A program made the position numbers and the translations under genes. DNA of 64,000 nucleotides from Methanoculleus bourgensis MS2 (lineage in GTDB: Archaea; Halobacteriota; Methanomicrobia; Methanomicrobiales; Methanoculleaceae), in contig NC_018227.2 in assembly GCF_000304355.2 (NCBI RefSeq), positions 1 to 64,000 on the forward strand, read 5' to 3'. The notes beneath the pieces were generated by a model that ran no database searches, had not been told where the DNA came from, and worked only from the letters and a program-made list of their open reading frames with translations. Of the stretch, positions 63,358-64,000 are shown piece by piece (the first letter of the stretch is position 1; each line of letters opens with the position of its first letter).

Positions 63358-64000
63358 ATGATGAAGAGCATCAAAGTGCGGCTGCCTGGTCTGCTGCTGG
63401 CATCAGTGCTCATCGGGACGTTCTTCGTTCCGGTGGTCTCTGCCGGTGGGGAGAACACAAACTGGCTTGATACCTTCGACGAGTGGGTCACACCCCGGGA
63501 TATGTCGATGTACAACAAACCGATAGTTACGAAAGAGCCGGTGCGCCCGGGCCCCGAAGACCTGGCCAGGCACCCCGGCATGATCCTGCTCGGGGAGAAT
63601 GTGACGTTCCCCGATATCGCATCTGCGACGGTGTCGGGCTTCCCGTCCGGCCCTACGGTTGGCGTGGTTGTGACCGATCCGGGCTACTTCAGCCCGGTCC
63701 CGCAGGCCGGCGAGGTGAACCTCACAAATCTCCCGCCCCTCCGGAACTACGACCTCGCGACCGCCGACCCAGGGGCGTTCGTCGCCGACGTGGGTTCGGG
63801 GAGCCCGGTGACGCTCCGCCTCTCCGGCCGGGAGTTCGTGCTCGACCTCAAACCGGTGCCGGGTCCCGTTGCAGAAGGCGCCCGGGCTTTTGTGAAGAAC
63901 GAGTCGGGCACGTTCGCCGTCGCTCTCCCCCGTATTTGGTCCTTCGAGGGGATGATCGCCGGGGAACCCGGGAGTTCCGCATCCTTCACGGTCGGCGATG
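63358..64000 (+). CDS. Exported protein, cut by the end of the window
   Basis: The open frame from ATG 63358 (or 63361) runs past the window end. It has a signal peptide (residues 1-30, SAGGENT) followed by LARHPGMILLGENVTFPD and a beta-rich region (SPVTLRLSGREFVLDLKPVPG). The latter part resembles the propeptide-like protein at 46396, so a secreted reprolysin-type protease is possible. The catalytic region, if any, lies outside. Confidence 0.65.
   Translation, partial: MMKSIKVRLPGLLLASVLIGTFFVPVVSAGGENTNWLDTFDEWVTPRDMSMYNKPIVTKEPVRPGPEDLARHPGMILLGENVTFPDIASATVSGFPSGPTVGVVVTDPGYFSPVPQAGEVNLTNLPPLRNYDLATADPGAFVADVGSGSPVTLRLSGREFVLDLKPVPGPVAEGARAFVKNESGTFAVALPRIWSFEGMIAGEPGSSASFTVGD

Overview
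The window looks like the replication-origin end of a chromosome from a hydrogenotrophic methanogen of the order Methanomicrobiales, most likely close to Methanoculleus. This is inferred from high GC, an orc1/cdc6 gene beside origin recognition boxes, a coenzyme M operon of the cysteate-synthase type, an archaeal-length adenylosuccinate synthetase, TATA-type promoters and very dense gene packing. No rRNA, tRNA or CRISPR array was recognised.

Layout. 1-3,722: origin of replication. Two origin recognition boxes lie before orc1 and two more lie after the orc1 - lrp - aminotransferase trio. 3,723-5,134: gene-free DNA with a 231-bp element bounded by perfect 16-bp inverted repeats. 5,135-8,664: housekeeping genes (purA, a Trm112-like zinc ribbon, a membrane-anchored protein, cobD/cbiB, pdxS), followed by the wreck of pdxT. 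8,889-17,610: an arsenic/redox island (arsR, two ArsP-type permeases, Acr3, arsC, ArsF/ArsG-like pair, two thioredoxin-like mini-proteins, DGC and DUF2703 proteins, Cys-rich peptides). The palindrome TTCAA-N6-TTGAA precedes its transcription units. 17,838-25,233: a metal-chelate uptake locus with binding protein, permease and ATPase, a methyltransferase, and two radical-SAM proteins fused to a cytosolic binding-protein-like domain. This is the best candidate for an undescribed system. 25,593-28,320: a P-loop NTPase, a second and larger copy of the gene-free element, cyclophilin and an RNase III-domain protein. 28,370-31,586: MFS carrier and acetyl-CoA synthetase. 31,938-36,530: small membrane/regulator genes, a Na/phosphate symporter and a CcdA-like protein. 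36,645-42,526: lineage-specific secreted proteins, a triple-repeat protein and orphan ABC-2 permeases with a degenerate third copy. 43,272-46,160: a MarR regulator and a bacterial-type LonA sharing one operator. 46,396-47,934 and 54,699-60,554: paralogous anchored exported proteins. 48,031-54,365: an HTH regulator divergent from a six-gene coenzyme M operon (ABC ATPase, GTPase, Fe-S protein, methanogenesis marker 16, cysteate synthase, ComDE). 60,588-64,000: AEC transporter, NUDIX hydrolase, a lipoprotein and the start of an exported protein cut by the window edge.

Three genes carry single-base frameshifts (near 12,509, 17,315 and 20,626). Each restores to normal family length, so sequencing error and recent decay are both possible. 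Many long antisense open frames are GC-driven shadows and were left out. All calls rest on reading the sequence and recalled family knowledge; no database search was run.
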